This document shows, in pieces, positions 62,981 to 64,000 of a stretch of 64,000 bases of DNA; position 1 is the first letter of the stretch; each line of letters starts with the position of its first letter. The stretch lies in assembly GCA_035548375.1 (NCBI GenBank), contig DASZTG010000044.1, forward strand, positions 124,001-188,000. Direction: 5' to 3'. The DNA is from JACQAP01 sp035548375. Lineage in GTDB: Bacteria; Pseudomonadota; Gammaproteobacteria; Burkholderiales; JACQAP01. Below the pieces are notes generated by a model. That model was not told the DNA's origin. It searched no databases and saw only the letters and a program-made list of their open reading frames with translations. The position numbers and the translations under genes were made by a program.

Positions 62981-64000
62981 ATGGGCACGCTGAAAGCACT
63001 GCTGGGGTGGATCGACGACCGCTTTCCGGTAACGGCCAACTGGAAGGCGCACCTGTCGGAGTACTACGCGCCGAAGAACTTCAACTTCTGGTACTACTTC
63101 GGCTCGCTGGCGCTCCTGGTCCTGGTGATGCAGATCGTCACGGGCATCTTCCTGACGATGCATTACAAGCCCGACGCGAACCAGGCGTTCGCCTCGGTCG
63201 AGTACATCATGCGCGACGTGACCGGCGGGTGGCTGATCCGCTACCTGCACTCCACCGGCGCCTCGATGTTCTTCATCGTCATCTACCTGCACATGTTCCG
63301 CGGCCTGATCTACGGCTCGTACCGCAAGCCGCGCGAGCTGCTCTGGCTGTTCGGCATGCTGATCTACCTGTGCCTGATGGCCGAGGCCTTCTTTGGCTAC
63401 CTGCTGCCGTGGGGCCAGATGTCCTATTGGGGCGCGCAGGTGATCGTCAACCTGTTCGGCGCCGTCCCCTTCGTCGGCCCGGACCTGTCGTTGTGGATTC
63501 GCGGCGACTACGTGGTGTCGGATGCCACGTTGAACCGCTTCTTCGCCTTCCATGTGATTGCCGTGCCGCTGGTGCTGCTGGGCCTGGTTGCAGCGCACCT
63601 GCTGGCGCTGCACGAGGTGGGGTCCAACAATCCCGACGGCGTGGAGATCAAGAAGAAGAAGGATCCGAAGACCGGCATCCCGCTCGACGGCATCCCGTTC
63701 TTTCCCTACTACGTCATCAAGGACATCGTCGGCGTGGTCGTGTTCCTGATGATCTTCAGCGCCATCGTGTTCTTCGGGCCCGAAATGGGCGGCTACTTCC
63801 TCGAGCACAACAACTTCATTCCGGCCGATCCGCTGAAGACGCCGCCGCACATCGCGCCGGTGTGGTACTTCACGCCTTTCTACTCGATCCTGCGCTCGGT
63901 GCCGCCGCTGTTCGATTCGCAGTTCCCCGGCGTGCTTGCGATGGGCGTGTCGACGCTGATTTTCTTCCTGCTGCCCTGGCTCGATCGCGGCGCGGTCAAG
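62981..64000 (+). CDS. petB: Cytochrome b of the bc1 complex (3' end outside window)
   Basis: 340 codons are open to the window end, so the gene is incomplete here. The start ATG has AAGGGAG before it. Haem ligands are seen in YLHSTGASMFFIVIYLHMFRG (two His, quoted as part of the first pair) and FHVIAVPLVLLGLVAAHLLALHE (second pair), and the quinone-site region reaches past LLPWGQMSYWGA. The cytochrome c1 gene is expected next. Confidence 0.96.
   Translation, partial: MGTLKALLGWIDDRFPVTANWKAHLSEYYAPKNFNFWYYFGSLALLVLVMQIVTGIFLTMHYKPDANQAFASVEYIMRDVTGGWLIRYLHSTGASMFFIVIYLHMFRGLIYGSYRKPRELLWLFGMLIYLCLMAEAFFGYLLPWGQMSYWGAQVIVNLFGAVPFVGPDLSLWIRGDYVVSDATLNRFFAFHVIAVPLVLLGLVAAHLLALHEVGSNNPDGVEIKKKKDPKTGIPLDGIPFFPYYVIKDIVGVVVFLMIFSAIVFFGPEMGGYFLEHNNFIPADPLKTPPHIAPVWYFTPFYSILRSVPPLFDSQFPGVLAMGVSTLIFFLLPWLDRGAVK

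Noticed and set aside
1..64000. tRNA, rRNA, CRISPR, insertion sequences, prophage
   Set aside because: No repeat-spacer pattern, transposase, integrase or tRNA-like cloverleaf was recognised on reading; a covariance-model scan would be decisive.

Overview
This 64 kb window is a GC-rich, gene-dense piece of a bacterial chromosome, most likely from a betaproteobacterium. The reasons are the gene orders argH / algZ-algR / (dps) / hemC-hemD-hemX-hemY / ppc and cutA-dsbD-aroQ-accB-accC-prmA, a complete soxXYZAB set, coq7 (ubiquinone), and petA-petB of a cytochrome bc1 complex. The order or family cannot be fixed from sequence alone. I see no rRNA, tRNA, CRISPR array, insertion sequence or phage gene. 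Nearly all the DNA is coding.

Layout. 1-6.4 kb: an RND efflux permease and its membrane fusion protein, a Hanks-like kinase and an SDR oxidoreductase. 6.4-9.5 kb (minus): cystathionine beta-synthase, cystathionine gamma-lyase and DsbB in one tight operon. 9.7-12.1 kb: feoA-feoB plus a small Cys-rich protein, behind a probable Fur box. 12.1-18.3 kb (minus): a five-gene branched-chain-amino-acid-type ABC transporter and argH. 18.3-27.8 kb: AlgZ/AlgR two-component pair, Dps, haem genes hemCDXY and ppc. 27.8-38.3 kb: a flavin/ferredoxin-type reductase, an epimerase, cutA, a long DsbD, aroQ, accBC, prmA, a DUF3426 zinc-ribbon protein, gcvH, tpx and dgkA.

38.6-52.4 kb is the most unusual region. 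It is a same-strand run with short gaps: CHASE2-Ser/Thr kinase, PP2C phosphatase, FHA protein, CHASE2-adenylate/guanylate cyclase, metallo-beta-lactamase-fold cyclic nucleotide phosphodiesterase, GAF-PilB/GspE ATPase and GAF-HD-GYP protein. A type IV pilin behind a sigma-54 promoter and an O-oligosaccharyltransferase-like protein follow. At 58.4 kb a third kinase carries a C-terminal cyclic-nucleotide-binding domain and is a natural candidate reader of the cyclase's product. Together these look like a circuit joining Ser/Thr phosphorylation, cAMP or cGMP, and possibly c-di-GMP to a surface pilus. That link is inference.

52.4-56.8 kb (minus): moaC and soxXYZAB for periplasmic thiosulfate oxidation, with no soxCD in view. 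56.8-64 kb: a BepA-like M48 protease, the kinase-cNMP protein, rhodanese, TusA, Coq7, OsmC, a DUF218 protein, the Rieske protein and cytochrome b (cut by the window end).

Sequence details worth noting are an ATC codon where prmA should start, a duplicated N-terminal domain in DsbD, a Ser in place of the usual TM10 Lys in the RND pump, and three genes whose -10-like hexamer lies exactly where it would give leaderless mRNA.
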